From positions 1 to 6,534 of the forward strand of contig DNSU01000046.1 of assembly GCA_003499585.1 (NCBI GenBank): a stretch of 6,534 nt of DNA, given 5' to 3'. The DNA comes from Cyanobacteria bacterium UBA9579 (GTDB lineage: Bacteria; Cyanobacteriota; Vampirovibrionia; Gastranaerophilales; UBA9579). The notes beneath the pieces were generated by a model. The model did no database searches. It saw nothing but the letters and a program-made list of their open reading frames with translations, and had not been told where the DNA came from. How positions within the stretch are numbered: the stretch's first letter is position 1; every line of letters begins with the position of its first letter. Both the position numbers and the translations under genes were made by a program. Positions 5,159 to 6,534 of the stretch are shown in pieces.

Positions 5159-6520
5159 ATGCTAGATGTTAGTAACGTAGTAAGATCAGGACATGTGATG
5201 TCCAATGAAGAGATTAAAAATGTAATCAGAGAGCAGAATGTTAGGTTTATTAGATTACAATTCGTTGATATAAATGGCCAGGTAAAAAACATGGCTTTAC
5301 CGGCTGAGCAAATTGAGAGAATTTTAAACAATGAAGTAATGCTTGATGGTTCATCAATTAAAGGTTTTAGAAGTATTGAAACTTCAGATATGTTTTTCTT
5401 CCCTGATAAAAGCACATTCTGTCTTTTACCATGGAGAACCAAAGAAGGTTATAACGTAGCAAGATTAATTTGTGACATTCACAATGCTGATGGCACACCA
5501 TTTGAAGGTTGCCCAAGAAATAATTTAAAAAGGGTTATAGCAGAAGCAGCTAAACTTGGTTATGTTATGAATGCTGGACCTGAAGCTGAATTTTTCCTCT
5601 TTAAGAGAAATGCTGAAGGCGCTCCAACTACAGTTACACATGATTTAGCTGGATATTACGATGTTGGCCCCGAAGATCTTGGTGAAGATATCAGAGGAGA
5701 AATGGTATTAACTTTGCAGAAGATGGGCTTTGATATTGAAGCTAGCCACCACGAAGTTGCAAGAGGTCAGCACGAAATCGACTTTAAATATGCAGATGCT
5801 CTTACGACAGCTGATAATGTTGTTACATTTAAAGTAGCTGTTAAAGCTATTGCAGCAAGACACGGGCTTCATGCAACATTTATGGCAAAACCTATTTTTG
5901 GTATCAACGGTTCAGGAATGCACTGTAATTTATCATTATTTAAAGATGGCAAAAATGCATTCTTGGATGAATCAAGACCATATCAGTTAAGTCAGGAAGC
6001 ATTATGGGCAATAGGCGGTTTACTGAAGAATGTCAGAGGCATAACAGCTATCAATAACCCCACAGTAAATAGTTATAAACGTTTAGTTCCAGGCTATGAA
6101 GCTCCAGTATATTTGGCATGGTCAGCTGCTAACAGAAGTGCACTCGTTAGAGTTCCTGCTAAACGTGGAAATGCTACAAGAGTTGAATTAAGATCACCAG
6201 ATCCAACCTGTAACCCATATTTAGCATTTGCTGCTATCTTACAATCTGCTTTAGATGGTATTAAAAATCAAGTGGATCCGCCGGCTCCAGCTGAAACAAA
6301 TATCTATCAACTCACAGAAAAAGAAAGAAAGAAAATGAAGATAGATTCACTCCCAGGCAGCTTACTTGAAGCTCTTGATCTAATGGAAAAGAGTCAAGTC
6401 GCAAGAGATGCACTTGGAGAGCATATTTATAATGAATTCATAAATGCTAAGAAAATTGAATGGGATTCATTCAGAATACAGGTTACTCCTTGGGAAATCG
6501 AGAAATACTTAGAAAAATAA
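5159..6520 (+). CDS. glnA: Type I glutamine synthetase (GSI-alpha)
   Basis: This 453-aa cytoplasmic enzyme (a dodecamer in this family) joins ammonia to glutamate using ATP to make glutamine, the main entry of nitrogen into metabolism. The beta-grasp N-terminal domain (about 15-110) includes IRLQFVDINGQVKN and LDGSSIKGF. The catalytic domain follows. Likely metal ligands are Glu142 and Glu144 (PEAEFF), Glu199 (HHEV), Glu206 (GQHEIDFKY), His255 (GSGMHCN) and Glu343 (RVELRSPDP). The flap glutamate is Glu314 in RLVPGYEAP. All are present, so it should be active. The NIYQLT at 381-386 replaces the NLYDLP adenylylation motif and the GSI-beta insertion is absent, so control by adenylylation is unlikely. 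Compared with Bacillus subtilis GS (numbering offset 10), the glutamine-feedback arginine R62 corresponds to Ser72, with an arginine one position earlier. The N-terminus is about 10 residues longer than in Bacillus, supported by the strong ribosome binding site. The stop is doubled (TAA then in-frame TAG). It diverges from mfd; no following gene is visible. Confidence 0.98.
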   Translation: MLDVSNVVRSGHVMSNEEIKNVIREQNVRFIRLQFVDINGQVKNMALPAEQIERILNNEVMLDGSSIKGFRSIETSDMFFFPDKSTFCLLPWRTKEGYNVARLICDIHNADGTPFEGCPRNNLKRVIAEAAKLGYVMNAGPEAEFFLFKRNAEGAPTTVTHDLAGYYDVGPEDLGEDIRGEMVLTLQKMGFDIEASHHEVARGQHEIDFKYADALTTADNVVTFKVAVKAIAARHGLHATFMAKPIFGINGSGMHCNLSLFKDGKNAFLDESRPYQLSQEALWAIGGLLKNVRGITAINNPTVNSYKRLVPGYEAPVYLAWSAANRSALVRVPAKRGNATRVELRSPDPTCNPYLAFAAILQSALDGIKNQVDPPAPAETNIYQLTEKERKKMKIDSLPGSLLEALDLMEKSQVARDALGEHIYNEFINAKKIEWDSFRIQVTPWEIEKYLEK

Positions 6521-6534
6521 TAGAAACAACAGAG

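Noticed and set aside
5079..5165. 28-codon plus-strand ORF whose TAG stop lies just past the glnA ATG
   Set aside because: The overlap would suit translational coupling, but there is no ribosome binding site before it, its ATG lies upstream of the best promoter candidate, and its sequence largely reflects the promoter and the glnA ribosome binding site.
5122..5442. 106-codon minus-strand ORF overlapping the glnA start
   Set aside because: It is antisense to the conserved N-terminal glnA coding region, has no recognisable protein features or clear ribosome binding site, and is explained as a shadow of glnA.

Overview
This is an A/T-rich bacterial chromosomal window holding three full-length housekeeping genes and one long non-coding gap. 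On the minus strand lie mfd (transcription-repair coupling factor, 1183 aa) and, 59 bp downstream of it, a gene for an exported parvulin-type peptidyl-prolyl isomerase lipoprotein (381 aa). On the plus strand, diverging from mfd, is glnA (type I glutamine synthetase, 453 aa). No RNA gene, mobile element, CRISPR array or phage gene is visible.

Organism: the DNA is low in G+C and gene starts carry AAGGAG-type ribosome binding sites. The glutamine synthetase is of the GSI-alpha type (no adenylylation-type NLYDLP site, no GSI-beta insertion), close in layout to Bacillus/Clostridium enzymes. The order mfd then a PrsA/SurA-like lipoprotein isomerase also recalls Clostridia, where such a gene commonly follows mfd. 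The overall protein style would equally fit a non-photosynthetic cyanobacterial relative (Melainabacteria/Vampirovibrionia). No marker here settles it, so the placement is tentative.

Layout: 1-29 is the window edge after the isomerase gene, with a short inverted repeat. 30-1175 is the isomerase, 1235-4786 is mfd, 4787-5158 is a 372-bp divergent intergenic region, and 5159-6520 is glnA. Mfd and the isomerase are plausibly co-transcribed but act in different compartments: Mfd removes stalled RNA polymerase and recruits UvrA in the cytoplasm, while the isomerase helps fold exported proteins. GlnA makes glutamine from glutamate, ammonia and ATP and is the main nitrogen-assimilation step.

The part least explained by known genes is the mfd-glnA gap. 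It contains a perfect 11-bp inverted repeat, a 22-bp-spaced ACCGAAA direct repeat abutting a good sigma-70-like promoter, a GTA-N8-TAC (NtcA-like) sequence, a 13-bp palindrome, and a possible 21-codon cationic amphipathic peptide ORF with an internal repeat. These are the best candidates for something undescribed. All are sequence-level observations in A/T-rich DNA, where chance matches are frequent. I see no convincing evidence of a wholly new multi-gene system.
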